DNA from: Trema orientale
Lineage: Eukaryota; Streptophyta; Magnoliopsida; Rosales; Cannabaceae
DNA length: 64,000 nucleotides
Direction: 5' to 3'
Assembly (NCBI GenBank): GCA_002914845.1
Contig: JXTC01000011.1
Coordinates: 742,429 to 806,428, forward strand
A program made the position numbers and the translations under genes. How positions within the stretch are numbered: position 1 is the first letter of the stretch; every line of letters starts with the position of its first letter. Shown here in pieces: positions 10,667-21,500 of this stretch. The notes beneath the pieces were generated by a model that did not search any database, was not told the DNA's origin, and saw only the letters and a program-made list of their open reading frames with translations.

Positions 10667-11184
10667 TATATGATGCATTGTTTTTAAGCTTAATTATTGT
10701 AATATTGGAAGCTCTATGAAGTGTTTGATATTGTAGGGAGAGAGACAAAAAGGGGAACCGCTGAAAGAGGGAGTTGGGGTGTTTTCTTTTTCAGTGTACA
10801 ATATTGCTATTCTCTGGGCAAATAGATATGGGTACACACAAGCCTATTGCATTTGTCGAAGATTAATTGAGGTTTTCATATTTGTTTGTTTCATTTTTTT
10901 AATTTTTTGGTTATTCTTATTTCCATATTTGTGTATGTTCCCCTAGATATGTCGTACATAAGTTAATTTAGATCGTAAGTTAATTTAGACCCTAAGTTAG
11001 TTTAGATCATTTTTTGCCCAAGTGAGCATATTCTTGGATAAATAAAAATGACAATGTTGTTGTTTTCAAGATTACTATAACCTCGGATGCGTTTTTCTGC
11101 CCTTATAGATAATCAGCTTTTTTTAGCTGTTAGGTACCCTTATTTTTCCTAGATGTATACGAGCTTTTTGTTCTTTTTGGATCG
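10522..11184 (+). other. Subtilase 3' flank
   Basis: Probable 3' UTR followed by AT-rich DNA. It includes a CT then TA microsatellite at about 10631-10670 and three near-copies of TAAGTTAATTTAGAYC at 10959-11008. No gene seen. Confidence 0.4.
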
Positions 11185-11366
11185 AATAATGCTATGGGGC
11201 ATCAGTGGTGCCGAGCACACAATGAGGTGTCAGTCTGTCACTAGCTAATCATAATTATAATTCAAGTGAGACTCATGTAGGACTCAGTTCATTAATTAAA
11301 TCATCCAGTGACAAACAGACATGTCATTGTGGTGTTGGGCACCACTGATGTCCAATAGTATTGCTA
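11185..11366. mobile_element. Foldback MITE, about 180 bp
   Basis: AATGCTATGGGGCATCAGTGG on the left is matched by inverted CCACTGATGTCCAATAGTATT on the right. Pairing continues inward through CACAATGA and CTGTCACT to near the centre. Non-coding. Confidence 0.65.
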
Positions 11367-12394
11367 TCTTAGATTATATAGTACTTCTCATTCCTTTTTC
11401 TGCCTTGTTTCTTCTTCTTCTTCTTTTTTTTTTTTTTTTGGTTGTGAACTGTGTACTTCTCTTTAATTTCTTCCTTACATCACCATTTTGGGGAATAAAT
11501 ATTAGAAAAAAAGTCACTGTTAAGACTGATCGCATGTAACTCATATATAATCTAAATTCCAAAGAGTCAATAATAATATATAACGGCAACGTCAAATAGT
11601 TATAGAACCAGAAAACTTGATAATTATGTGAACAACTCCCAATAGTAATTATATTGTTTAAAATGATCAATAATCATAACATGAAATGAAGTTTAACATT
11701 GAATTGAAGTATCCAAATGGCTTTAACATAATTGACAAGTTATGTGGAAGATAGTCGTACGTGTCCCATACAATGCCCTTTCCTTTTATAGCAGAAGGAG
11801 ACCATATATATTATGCATGTAAACACGACCTCATTGCTAACTTGGAAATACGAGACAATTACCATGGCAGATGATATGTTGCCAGTAACGTACACTGTAA
11901 AGGATCAAATTTTGGTTTATATATATGACAGCCTGAGTATGTATGGTCACTCTTCAAATTTTACCTTTAAAATATGCAAGAAGACAACTTATTATGTTCC
12001 CACCAATCACGAATTCTATTTTTACTACCCTCCTGAACCATATATGTATTCGTTTGTTCGTCCAAATTTGGTAGGAAAAAATAATTTTTTCGTAAGAAAA
12101 TAATGAGGGAGATCTTTTACGAGTGATACTATAATAACCTAGATCTGTTTAGTTATTACCCACTGCGGTCCGAGTTCCACCTGATGTGAACACTACTAGA
12201 TTCTTAATCAGTAGTCTTTGTATTAATGTTTACAAAACTCATCCAGCTCAAATAGTCAAAGGTAGTTCTATAAAGCAGCAGATATCGTATTTGCTGATCC
12301 TTTTTGTTGGTTGAACTGCAATAATAGCAAAGGTTGAACTGCAATAATAGCAAAGCGTTAGGTAGGGCTTTACTGACTCGAGTGCAATAAGGGA
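11367..12394. other. Intergenic, no supported gene
   Basis: A 96-residue open frame at 11813-12103 has no recognisable motif and a random-looking composition. A 23-bp unit with core TTGAACTGCAATAATAGC is duplicated in tandem at 12309-12354. Confidence 0.4.
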
Positions 12395-12727
12395 AATTAG
12401 AAAATATACCGTATTTCTGAAAAAAAATTGGAAAAATACGGTGTTTTTGTGTTTTTTACGGTGTGGTACGGTTTTTATTAGAAAAATACCGCTTTTTAAA
12501 AAATATTTATAAAATACCATTTTTTAAAATAGTAACTAGTTTCTAGTAACCAGTTTCTGGTATATAACTGGTAAGCAGTTTCCAGTAACCATTTCAAAAA
12601 TCGGTAAACAGTAACTATTTTAAAAATGATAATTTTCTAAATATTTTTTAAAAAGTGATATTTCCTTAATTAAAACAGTATAAAAATTGAAAAAAATCCT
12701 AACTTCTGTATTTTTGTAATTCTTTTC
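12395..12727 (+). repeat. Dispersed repeat family, copy A
   Basis: It shares with copies at 14558 and 48162 the order TAGAAAAATA(C/T) runs, several GTAACCAGT-type motifs, then ATTTTCTAAATA and TTAATTAAAA. The outer parts are roughly inverted repeats of each other, so this is probably another TIR element. Confidence 0.55.
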
Positions 12728-14020
12728 AGTTTTTGTAAGTATAAGTGTTAGAAACCCGTGCAATAATCGACTTAGTTTGCCTATATTTTGTCCATCTGGG
12801 CTTCATCTTAACGGCCCATGGGCCGCGTACATAGTAAAGTGATGGGGGCTTTGTACAGGAATAACCCACTTTTGGGGGTTAAGAAGAACTAGTACATATC
12901 CCTTTTTTTTTTATTAACAAATATATCTCTTTTTTATTTTCATATTTTTAAAATACCAAGAGTACCCTTAGACACAACCCTCGCTTTCACCCTTTCAGAT
13001 CTTCTATCATTTACAATTCTGGGATTTCTCTCTCCCTCTCTCTCTGCACGAACAAGACCCAAAAGCCATTGAAGACCTCCTCACTTACTCTCGATTTCAC
13101 AGTTTCAGACTCTCTCTCTCTCTCTCTTTCTCAAGACGAACAACACCACCCTAGCTCGCGTTTACGGAGTTTCGGTCTTCACGCTATAAGCCACATTGAA
13201 GACCAACCTTCGACACTATCTCTGGTATCTGATTCGGCCATTTCATACGGAGCTTTGAAGATTCGTTTTCTTTAAAAAATTATTTCTACTTCTGTTACTA
13301 ATTTATCTTTGTATCACACGATTTAGGATCCTAGTAAATTAATTTATGAAGCATTTTTTCTTTTTTTGTGGTTTAGGAAAAATTGATTGAACTAACTATT
13401 TGGTAAATTATTTTTTGAGCTAAATCGGTAAATCATTTTGATGATAAGTTTCGAATTTTTAAGCGTTTTAGCATATTGTTTTGTATAATTTATCTTCTGG
13501 GTTAATGGATTAGTGAATATTTGCTTCTGTTTATTTGAAGATTTAATTCGGAGTGTGGGATTTGTTTGAAGATTTTTTCGAGTGGGCAAGCCTTGGGTAG
13601 GCATTAGAGGTGCCATTTGGGAGAAATTCAAAGACAATTCGATGTTGTCCATTCGAGCTCTGAGCTCCCTCAATGGTAGTCTTGACTTGAATTTGCCTGC
13701 AAATTTTGAAGAATTTGATTATGCTACTTCTAGTTTAGCTTTGGATTTAAGATTGGGTCTGTAATTTAATTGGCTTTAATTAATTATTTGTCAGTATATA
13801 ATAAGTTATATTTTGTATCAATTTATTATTTGATTATGCTTCTTCTTCATTTTTTCGACTTCATCGTTGCTTTTTTTTTTTCCCCCTCTTCTGTTTCTGT
13901 CAAATGCAAATTTCGACTGAGGGGAGGTCCTGAAATAAGGAAGAGTAGATTAGTAAAATTAACTTTAAAGATTGTACAAAGGGATATATATATATATATG
14001 TGTTAAAACTTTTAGGCCAC
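12728..14020. other. Transposon-like leader region, no intact gene
   Basis: A CT-rich stretch (13010-13130) resembling a 5' leader is followed by small open frames at 13069-13275 and 13582-13764 of unknown nature. ACCCACTTTTGGGGG near 12867 and CAAGTGGGGGAT near 14233 might be weak inverted ends of one element; this is a guess. Confidence 0.3.
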
Positions 14021-14160
14021 AGATGTAGTCCCTCGAGGGACCGGTCCCGTTCATGTTTTAGCCAACACATGTCATATTTTGATCAATCTGTATTGGCCAA
14101 AATATGACCTGTATTGGTCAAAACATGAACGGGACTGGTCCCGTGAGCGGGACTACATCT
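14021..14160. mobile_element. 140-bp near-perfect hairpin MITE
   Basis: AGATGTAGTCCC at 14021 pairs with GGGACTACATCT ending at 14160. The two arms match over about 60 bp, including CGTTCATGTTTT/AAAACATGAACG and TCATATTTTG/CAAAATATGA. A transcript would form a long imperfect stem. Confidence 0.75.
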
Positions 14161-14557
14161 ATACCCAAACTTTTAAAAACGGGTATATACTTACATGAGA
14201 TGCCAAAAAAGGGCATACCATGTAGTTTCCTCAAGTGGGGGATTAGTTTTGGCCTTTTTTAGCACGTCAATTTTATGCTTATATATCAGATTTATATTAT
14301 GATATCACTTTTGTTTTATTAGTATATCAATTTATATAAAATATATCAATTTTAAGAGTGTTTGATATTGATATATTTCTAATACAACTAAGTCATTTCC
14401 GTATTTTTTGATAAATTCAGACATTTTTTAAATAATGATAAAAAATTCAGCAATTTTGCTAAGAAGCCCTTTTTTTTGTATACCACCTGTATATATTATG
14501 TATGAAATATATACCTGAAAATGGGTAAAGTTCTAAATAAAACGGTTTACTCATAAA
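14161..14557. other. Intergenic, nothing recognised
   Basis: AT-rich; no coding or repeat structure stood out. Confidence 0.4.
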
Positions 14558-14982
14558 ATATTAGGGCTTCTTTCAAAATTCTGGGTCCAAAGTAACAAAA
14601 ACTGAAAAATTCTCGATGGGCAAATTTTTTTTGAAAAATCTCGGATTGATTTAGAAAAATATCAGGTTTTAAAAAGATTTTGGAAAAATAAATTTTTAAA
14701 AAAGTAACACTTTTTGTTCAAAATTTGTATTTTTCAATGAACTCGAGGTAACCAGTTAGTTTACGTGTGGTAACCAATCTAGTTACTTATCTAAAATAAC
14801 TTGTACCTAAGGTAATTTGATTAGTTATTTCAAGTTTTTTATTAATTAATAAAAAGTGGTATTTTCTAAATACTTGTAAAAGTAATATTTTTTTAATTAA
14901 AATCTGAGATTTCTCAAATAATTTCAAAATCCAAAATTTCTCAATTTTTTTAAAAAATTACCATAAAAAATCGATTTTCCTC
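14558..14982 (+). repeat. Dispersed GGTAACC repeat family, copy B
   Basis: Closest to the copy at 48162: both have ATTTAGAAAAATATC, ACTCGAGGTAACCAGTT, GGTAACCAATCTAGTTAC, GGTATTTTCTAA and end with TTACCATAAAAAATC. No coding content. Confidence 0.75.
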
Positions 14983-15601
14983 TATTATTATCAATATATT
15001 AAAAGATTCTTGTAGCAAAATGATCTATGTGGTATGGGTAAACCTGGGTCGAACTTTTCATATTTTTCGGCTTCAGGTTGGTAGGAAGTGTAAATTATGC
15101 ACCGATTAAATTGCTCATGATTTAGTCAGTTTTCTGTTTTCGGTAAATCTTGATTTTGCCAGTTGGGTGGAGTCTTATTCAGATTGGTTTGGTTATGTTC
15201 GGTTGGTTTTTTTTTTTTTTTTTTTTTTTAATGGTTATTGGCATTATTAGAATTAGAAAAAGGCAAGCATACGCTCAAATTGAAATCACAATACCTAAGA
15301 AAAAAAGTGAAATTACCAAAAGAAGGCTTAATGACCGTCCCCCAACCTCTCTTATGCAAAATAATCTTCTTATTCTTAATTTCTTTTGAGGTAGTTTTTC
15401 ATATATTAGGAATTTAGGTTGAATAGAAACCAAAAACTCGTGACTTATTTTTTCCGAAAGAAACAAAGAAGAAGAAAAGGAAAGAAGTTAGGGCGATGAG
15501 CACAAACGTCTCCTAAAAGTCAGGTTCTGACCAAGACTTTCATGGTGTGACTGGAGATAAAGATCACATTCACATAATCCAATCCGCAACAATTGTTTAA
15601 C
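14983..15601. other. Intergenic upstream of the LEA gene
   Basis: AT-rich, with a T run at 15207-15229. No coding region is supported. Confidence 0.4.
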
Positions 15602-15673
15602 CATGCATGTAATATGCATGACACGTGGAGCAAACAACTTCTGGTACACTGACACATACACATCACACGTGTC
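15602..15673 (+). promoter_or_regulatory. Seed-type promoter module: RY and ABRE boxes
   Basis: CATGCATG (15602-15609) and ATGCATG (15614-15620) are RY elements, the targets of B3 factors such as ABI3/FUS3. ACACGTGG (15621-15628) and ACACGTGTC (15665-15673) are ABA-response elements bound by ABI5-type bZIPs. They lie about 130-200 bp before the LEA start codon. A TATA-like CATAATATAA follows at about 15722. Binding is inferred from consensus. Confidence 0.7.
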
Positions 15674-15800
15674 CAACTCTCACGTACCCAGAAGAGAACA
15701 TAAAACAACATTAAAAACTCAACATAATATAACACCAGGAGCCCGCTCGAAAGTTAAGCTAAGCTATCTTATCCCTTATCAATCCGAGTTGGGTATCATC

Positions 15801-16097
15801 ATGGAGAACAAGCAGGAGCAAAGCAGGGAGAGAAATCTAGGGACTGAACAAAATGATCATAGGAAGGCTGAGAAATTAGAAGGGCTGCCAATGGAGGACA
15901 GTCCGTACCTGCAGTACAAAGACTTGGAGGATTACAAGAAGAAAGGGTACGGTACCGAAGGCCATCTGGAACCGAAGCCCGGCCGCGGCGCCGGTGCCTC
16001 CACCGATGCCCCAACACTTTCTGGCGGTTCCATCACCGCTCAGGCTGAGGCTCAAGCTTGGGCCACCGACTCCATCAACCGCCAGGGAGTTCCATAG
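15801..16097 (+). CDS. Group-6 late embryogenesis abundant protein (LEA_6/LEA18 type)
   Basis: A 98-residue hydrophilic, glycine- and charge-rich protein without cysteine, signal peptide or membrane segment. The central block from residue 27 to 74, with EGLPMEDSPY, LEDYKKKGYGTEGHLEPKPG and STDAPTLSG, is the signature of the LEA_6 family (PvLEA18, Arabidopsis At2g23110/At2g23120). These are disordered proteins that accumulate in dry seeds and under water deficit and are thought to stabilise cell components; no enzymatic role is known. The start at 15801 is chosen because family similarity begins soon after it; the frame stays open to 15603 but that DNA carries the RY/ABRE promoter boxes. The promoter fits seed and ABA control. 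Intronless as read here. Confidence 0.9.
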   Translation: MENKQEQSRERNLGTEQNDHRKAEKLEGLPMEDSPYLQYKDLEDYKKKGYGTEGHLEPKPGRGAGASTDAPTLSGGSITAQAEAQAWATDSINRQGVP

Positions 16098-16225
16098 ATA
16101 TAGTTTTCATGTGCATAAAGCGAAGTAGTAACTCTAATAACTTTCTTTATTATATATTAATAATCTCATATCTATGCACTAGTATTAAATCTTGTTTCTT
16201 TTTTTTTTTTTTTTGTTGATTAAGA

Positions 16226-16602
16226 AATAATATTATTTTTATATTTTGTATTTTGATATTTTATTCAAATTATAATTTATTTTTTGGATTATTACCAACA
16301 TTGACTCTTTTAATTTAATATTTATTATTAATTTATATCATGATATTAATCTAGAGCAGTTAATTTATCAAATGATTTAGTAAATTTATTATCAGAATAA
16401 CTTTTATATAGTTTATTTTATGACTTATTTTCAATTTTTTAAACGGTATCTTGGTAAATTAACTGCTCTAAATTATTATCAGGTATTAAATTTATAACAA
16501 ATTTCAAATCTAAAATTCATTTTGATAATAACTAAAATATAAAATATAATTTGAACAAAATCTTAAAAAAATAAGATATAAAAGTGATATTATCCTGGTG
16601 AT
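16226..16602. mobile_element. Foldback MITE, family 1 copy 1
   Basis: The two halves are inverted copies. TATTTTGATATTTTATTCAA on the left answers TTGAACAAAATCTTAAAAAA on the right, and AGAGCAGTTAATTTA answers TAAATTAACTGCTCT. The element is AT-rich and non-coding. A second copy of the same family is at 29215. Confidence 0.75.
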
Positions 16603-16926
16603 TAATCCCCACATCAATATTTTTTTTTTTCCGATAATGTATGTTCCTTTTTCTTCCTTTTTTTAACCACCTGTTTTTAGGAGTTGCTAATATAGTCAAA
16701 AAGTGAACAAAAAATTAACATGAGTACTATTGCAGGATCCACAGTAACTGTACTAGTCAAATGTTCAACATTAATTAATTTGAAATAATTTAATTGGATA
16801 TATATGCCAAAAGGGAAATTCGTAACTTTATCGTAAATAGTCGTAATGTGGGGTTGTCGTTAAAATTAGTAAATAAGAACAATGTTATGAATGATTTCTT
16901 AATTTCAAGTAATCTCAGCAGCATAT
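16603..16926. other. Intergenic, nothing recognised
   Basis: AT-rich spacer between the MITE and the copia element. Confidence 0.4.
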
Positions 16927-17123
16927 TGAGTAAGAGTCAAGATTATGAAAGAAGCTTCTATCTTCGATTATAGGTCCGGTGACTATATATACCACGGAGA
17001 TGAGATAAATAGCTATGACAACTAAGTAACAGCTCAACATCCTAATTAACTAACTATAATAGTTAATACTAATTAACTAACTAACTAATTATAATCCGTA
17101 CAAGTGATTTTCAATAGCTAACA
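16927..17123 (-). repeat. copia 3' LTR
   Basis: Begins TGTTAGC and ends CTCA in element sense; a purine-rich CTTGAGGGTAAG tract lies just inside it. It differs from the other LTR by scattered substitutions and small indels, implying an old insertion. Confidence 0.85.
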
Positions 17124-17394
17124 CTTACCCTCAAGATGGACTTTAAATGTCATGAACAACCATCTTGAATAAAAGAGGAAATAAAAGAGAAGGTAGTGCT
17201 TTAGTGAAAATATCAACCAATTGATAGTGAGAGTGAATAGGCAAAAGTTTGATAAAGCCGTGACTGATCTTATCACTCTCAAAATAACAATCAAATTCAA
17301 TGTGCTTGGTGCGCTCATGAAAGGTTGGATTGGTGGCAATATGAATGAATGCTTGATTATCACAAAAAAGAAGAGTAGGACTCGAAACAAAAAT

Positions 17395-17886
17395 CTAAAA
17401 ATCATGAAGGAAATGATGAAGCCAGACAACTTCACTTGTGGTGACAGCCAAGGCACAATATTCAGCCTCTATAGAAGATCGATAAATGGTGGATTGTTTC
17501 ATAGCCTTCCAAGAGACCAAAGAATCACCAATAAAGATGCAGAAACCAGTGGTATATTTACGGGTATCAGGACAAGAACTCCAATCAGCATCAGAAAAAG
17601 CCTTGATCTGAAGAGAAGAGGAAGCAGAAAAGAAAAAACCCTGATCAGGACGATGTTTAAGATATCGAAGGAGATGATGCGCAGCTTTCAAATGAGACAA
17701 GCGGTGACAAGACAAAAATTGACTAAGACGATAAACATCATACGTGATATCTGGGTGAGAAAGAGTTAAGTACAACAGACAACCAAAGAGTCGGCGGTAA
17801 GAAGAGGCATCTGGAAGTAAGTCACCCTCTTTAGCACTAAGCTCGACTTTAGGATCCATTGGAATAGTGGTCAGTTGACAAGCCAA
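17395..17886 (-). pseudogene. copia RNase H region
   Basis: An open stretch of 163 codons. It begins in the linker after reverse transcriptase (LFGCLLYLTLSHPDI, LSQFLSCHRLSHLKAAHHLL) and continues into RNase H with FSDADWSSCPDTRKYTTGFC and SSIEAEYCALA, which hold the acidic active-site residues of the copia family. It is disconnected from the RT by stops. Confidence 0.9.
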
Positions 17887-18050
17887 ATAGTAGTGTCTTC
17901 AAGTAATTGCAAAGTATAGTGTCGTTGAGAGAGAACAATACCTTTATCAGAAGATGGAATCTCAAGACCAAGAAAATACCTCAGATGGCCTAAATCCTTG
18001 AGCTTAAACTGGCTATGCAGAAACGCTTTTAAAGTAGCAATAACTTGAGG

Positions 18051-18607
18051 ATTAGGTCAGTGATGACAATGTCATCAACATAGACAAGTAAAGCAACAAA
18101 TAAAGAACCAGAACCCGTAGTAAACAACGAGTAGTTAGATTTAGACTGAGAAAAATCAAAAGAAAGAAGAGTCTATGAGAACTTGGTATACTACTGCCGA
18201 GAAGCTTATTTGAGACCGTAAATAGACTGATGAAGTCGACAAACTAGAGGCTCCCCCTTAATGGAAAGCTCCTCTTGTCGAGATAAACTAAGAGGAATAT
18301 CCATATAAACCTTCTCAAACAAATTACCATTCAAAAAAGTATTATTCACATCGAGTTGCATAAGCTGCCAACATTGACTAGCAGCCAAAGTAAGAAGGAC
18401 CTTGGCAGTGACCAATTTAGCAACGGGAGAAAAAGTCTCAATAAAATCAAGTCCTTCTTGTTGAGTGAAACCTGTGGCTACCAAACGAGCCTTATAACAA
18501 TCAACAGTCTCATCAGCCTTATATTTAACTTTATAAATCCACTTATAACCGATAGTGTGCTTACCAAGTGGTAAAGGAACAATAGACCATGTTTGATTGG
18601 CAGCCAT
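18051..18607 (-). pseudogene. copia reverse transcriptase fragment
   Basis: The frame at 18206-18607 reads IGYKWIYKVKYKADETVDCY, then LVATGFTQQEGLDFIETFSP and QLDVNNTFLNG, the N-terminal palm of copia RT. It stops at SIYGLK, where a stop replaces the usual Gln. Further on, the catalytic YVDD motif is visible at about 18074-18085 in [13 protein letters not shown] is required for cDNA synthesis; this copy cannot make it. Confidence 0.85.
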
Positions 18608-18724
18608 GGCATCTAATTAGCATCTCTCTAATGTGAAAACTTAACTGCCTAATGATAAAACTGAGGCTCAAACTGAGTAGAAACATTAAGAACAAAAGAG
18701 TGTAAAATAAACATTAATAGAGTG

Positions 18725-19174
18725 TTATGATTGAGAGAGATTCATCAATTCACGACATAGCTGAAAAATTCTGGGACCATTCTTCTGTTGAAAATGATCT
18801 TTGAGATCAAGCTCAATCTCATGAGTAGCCTCTGCATATATGATACTAGCAGAATTTTCTTTGGAAATATGGTTCAAAATCCAAGAAATTACCATACTGT
18901 TGTTGCGAATCCAGGAAGGAAGAAGTTCTAGATCAGTACCTGAAGGTTTGGGAACAAATTCATCAACAAACCCTAGCTTGTTCTTGACAGAGAGAGCAAT
19001 CAACATCGCACGAGACCAGGAGGCATAGATATCTTCAGTCAGAGGCTCTGAGACCGGAACGAGACCAGGGCTATCGGAATAATGAAGAAAGTAATGATTG
19101 AAAGGTTCATCAATGGTGGATCGAGCTACTGACTGTACTGAACCAGTCGAAAACGCAAAATTGGGGGAAGCCAT
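18725..19174 (-). pseudogene. copia gag N-terminal fragment
   Basis: A 149-codon frame starting ATG shortly after the primer-binding site. The LTEDIYASWSRAMLIALSVKNKLGF-like block (shown here only in part) and WIRNNSMVISWILNHISKE are typical of the plant copia gag (UBN2/Retrotran_gag) domain. The C-terminal zinc knuckle is missing. Confidence 0.85.
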
Positions 19175-19308
19175 AACTAGAAAGAGAAAGAAAACAATGA
19201 ACCGGGAATAAAAGACTCAACCAAGCGAGACTGCGATCTTTAATTGAGGAATTGTAATCGTTGAGGAAGCTTCAACCATGGAGGTCAGGAGATAAGCAGC
19301 GTTTATTC

Positions 19309-19319
19309 TCTGATACCAT
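19309..19319 (-). other. copia primer-binding site
   Basis: TGGTATCAGAG in element sense, three bases inside the 5' LTR. This complements the 3' end of initiator methionine tRNA, the standard copia primer. Confidence 0.85.
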
Positions 19320-19321
19320 AT

Positions 19322-19516
19322 TGAGTAAGAGCCAAGATTATGGAACAAGCTTCTATCTTCGATTATAGGTCCGGTGACTATATACACAGTAAAGATGAGA
19401 TAAATAGCTATGACAGCTAAGTAACAGCTCAGCATCCTAATTAACTAACTACAAAAACTAATACTAACTAACTAATTAATTACAATCTGTATAAGTGATT
19501 TTCAATAGCTAATACA
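19322..19516 (-). repeat. copia 5' LTR
   Basis: Begins TGTATTAGC and ends CTCA in element sense; homologous along its length to 16927-17123. Confidence 0.85.
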
Positions 19517-20954
19517 ACATTCTCGTTTGTCGATATCATTCATTTGCGTAAATTATATATAAAGTACATGGAGTTATAAATAAATGTTACGCTGAATATT
19601 AAAATTCCGAATCTATATCTCGATCAGTTTATATCTCAATTCAGCAACCACCAAATTATATACGTATATTGATGCTCTTTCTATTCAGGTTATCTTTAAA
19701 AATCATAGGTTAGAAGAAAAATGAAAGGCACAATCATATTTGCCACAGAAGAAAAAGAATTCCAACTTTGATTAATTCCGGCCCCAACAACTTTGGTCAT
19801 CAAGTGCCAATCACATTGCCAATACTGTATAATATGTCGGGAGCACATGCTTAGCTTCAGTTCATGATCATTTGAAGTACGTCTATGACTAATGTAAAAG
19901 AAAAAATAATACTAATAAAAGAAGAAAAAGCAAAAAGGAACGTACGTGTCTAATTTTTATACAACTTAATACAGGCAATCAATAAGCTTGTGAGAAGGAA
20001 TAATAGGCCGACCTTTTTTTACCTCTAGTGTCAGGGTCAGGCCTAGAGACGACCCAGGTACAGTGGGCATTAAGTGAGGCCCAAATATTTCTTTAGAAGG
20101 GCTTTAAGTGGGTCCAATTGAAGTTGGAAAATTTTTCTGGGAAGCTCTCCGCATTACCTTCCATTCCTTGATTTAAAACAAAAGAAAACTAAGAAAAAGT
20201 ATGTCCACTTTTTGGTTTTACGACCTCATATGTTTTAAACTAACCAGCTCCAAACTCGTGTCCAGTAGAAAAAAAAAAATAATAATGGTTAAAGGGTTCA
20301 AAATCATCTATGAAACAACGAGGCCTGTGTTCAAAATTGAGAAAATTTTGCTTTTCACGGCACTTGCCAAAGTGAGGTACAATCTGAAATTCTAAGAAAT
20401 AACCGGTTTGGGATGGTAGTTAATAAATATACACAAGAAATTTTGAAAGTTTTGACATCCAAAACTAGATCCATAATTGGCTCTTCAGGACATAAACAAT
20501 TAAATGTACTTGAGTTTGTAATACTATTTAATACAAAAATGCTTTTTTAATCACATTTGGGTTAAAAAAAACTAATCACACGTCATTTATGTATTGTTAA
20601 CATTTATAAACACTTAATAATGGTGGGTTATCGTTTTTTGTTTTTTTTTTTTGCTTGAATGGTGGGTTAGTAATTGGATGTGAAAAGAGTTAATGTATTT
20701 TTTATTTTTTTTTTTCTGATGTTAAGGGGTGGGGTTCGAACCCCATATCTCAATAAGAATACTTTTTCACAGCAGCTTGTGGTATAAATTAATTTATATA
20801 TAAACTAAACAATTCATGTAGGTAGAGCTAAATAAAAATGACATGTACGTAGTGGTTTTTCCTTTTTTTTTTTTCAAAAAACAAATCTCAATTGAGATGA
20901 ATAATAATATTTGTTCTACTAATATGTTGTATTACTATTTGTAATAGGTAAACT
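19517..20954. other. Intergenic, no gene seen
   Basis: AT-rich. A perfect palindrome GGGGTTCGAACCCC occurs near 20731-20744 and recalls a pol III B box, but no cloverleaf or A box was found. Several T runs. Confidence 0.4.
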
Positions 20955-21335
20955 GCAAAAAAAAAAAATATTGATTTGGGTTTTTTTGCATTTAAATACT
21001 GAATTTTGGACTCTACAAAATAATATCATGAGATTAAGAATTTCTGAAAATTAATACTCTAAGTTGAATTTTTGAATAACTTTAACTGATAAAAGATAAT
21101 AATATTTAAAATTAAGGCGAATAATAAGGACTTATCTAGTTTTAATAGGGAATATTATTATTTTTTCGTTACTAAAATTGGTTAAAAAGTCATTATAAGG
21201 TATTAATTTTTAGAAATTCTTAATCTCAGTGTATTATTTTACGAAGTCCAAACTTTAAATTTTAAACTACAAAACACTTAAACTTCAGAATACTCAAACT
21301 TCAAAGTTTTTTTTATTTTTTTGGAATTCTCCCTT
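20955..21335. mobile_element. Foldback element with about 100-bp inverted arms
   Basis: TGGACTCTACAAAATAATAT and GAGATTAAGAATTTCT on the left are answered, inverted, by AGAAATTCTTAATCTC and ATTATTTTACGAAGTCCA on the right. Non-coding and AT-rich. Ends approximate. Confidence 0.65.
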
Positions 21336-21500
21336 TATAATAAATTACCTTCACACATAAATTATTTATCACAAAGGAAGATAAAGGTGTTGGGTAGTGT
21401 ATGTGTATTCTACTACTGTACCCATTGAAAAAAGCCTTACTCTACTCATTTATCTGCCTTCTTGATGAGTTGGTAGGACACAATACTATCCATGTGCAAG

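Larger units (their letters stand above)
16927..19516 (-). mobile_element. Deleted Ty1/copia retrotransposon
   Basis: Two direct LTRs of about 195 bp bound a 2.6-kb element on the minus strand. In its sense order it has 5' LTR (19322-19516), a primer-binding site, a gag fragment, part of reverse transcriptase, an RNase H domain and the 3' LTR (16927-17123). Protease and integrase are missing, so a large internal deletion joins gag to the RT region. The frame is broken by stops. It is an inactive relic. The flanking five bases CATAT and ACATT do not form a clean target duplication. Confidence 0.9.

Noticed and set aside
11813-12103. 96-residue frame as a small secreted or peptide gene
   Set aside because: No signal peptide, cysteine pattern or conserved motif; composition is that of random AT-rich DNA.
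13069-13764. Two short frames including a DLNLP motif that resembles an EAR repressor motif
   Set aside because: No DNA-binding or other domain is present, the exons do not join convincingly, and the surroundings look like a transposon leader.
15603-15800. N-terminal extension of the LEA frame
   Set aside because: The extension runs through RY and ABRE promoter boxes and has no LEA similarity; the family-like protein starts at 15801.
17221-17769. 182-residue frame on the plus strand
   Set aside because: It is the antisense shadow of the copia RNase H region and has no motif of its own.
20731-20744. GGGGTTCGAACCCC as a tRNA T-arm
   Set aside because: No acceptor stem, anticodon arm or A box can be placed around it. 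At most it is a SINE-like B box.
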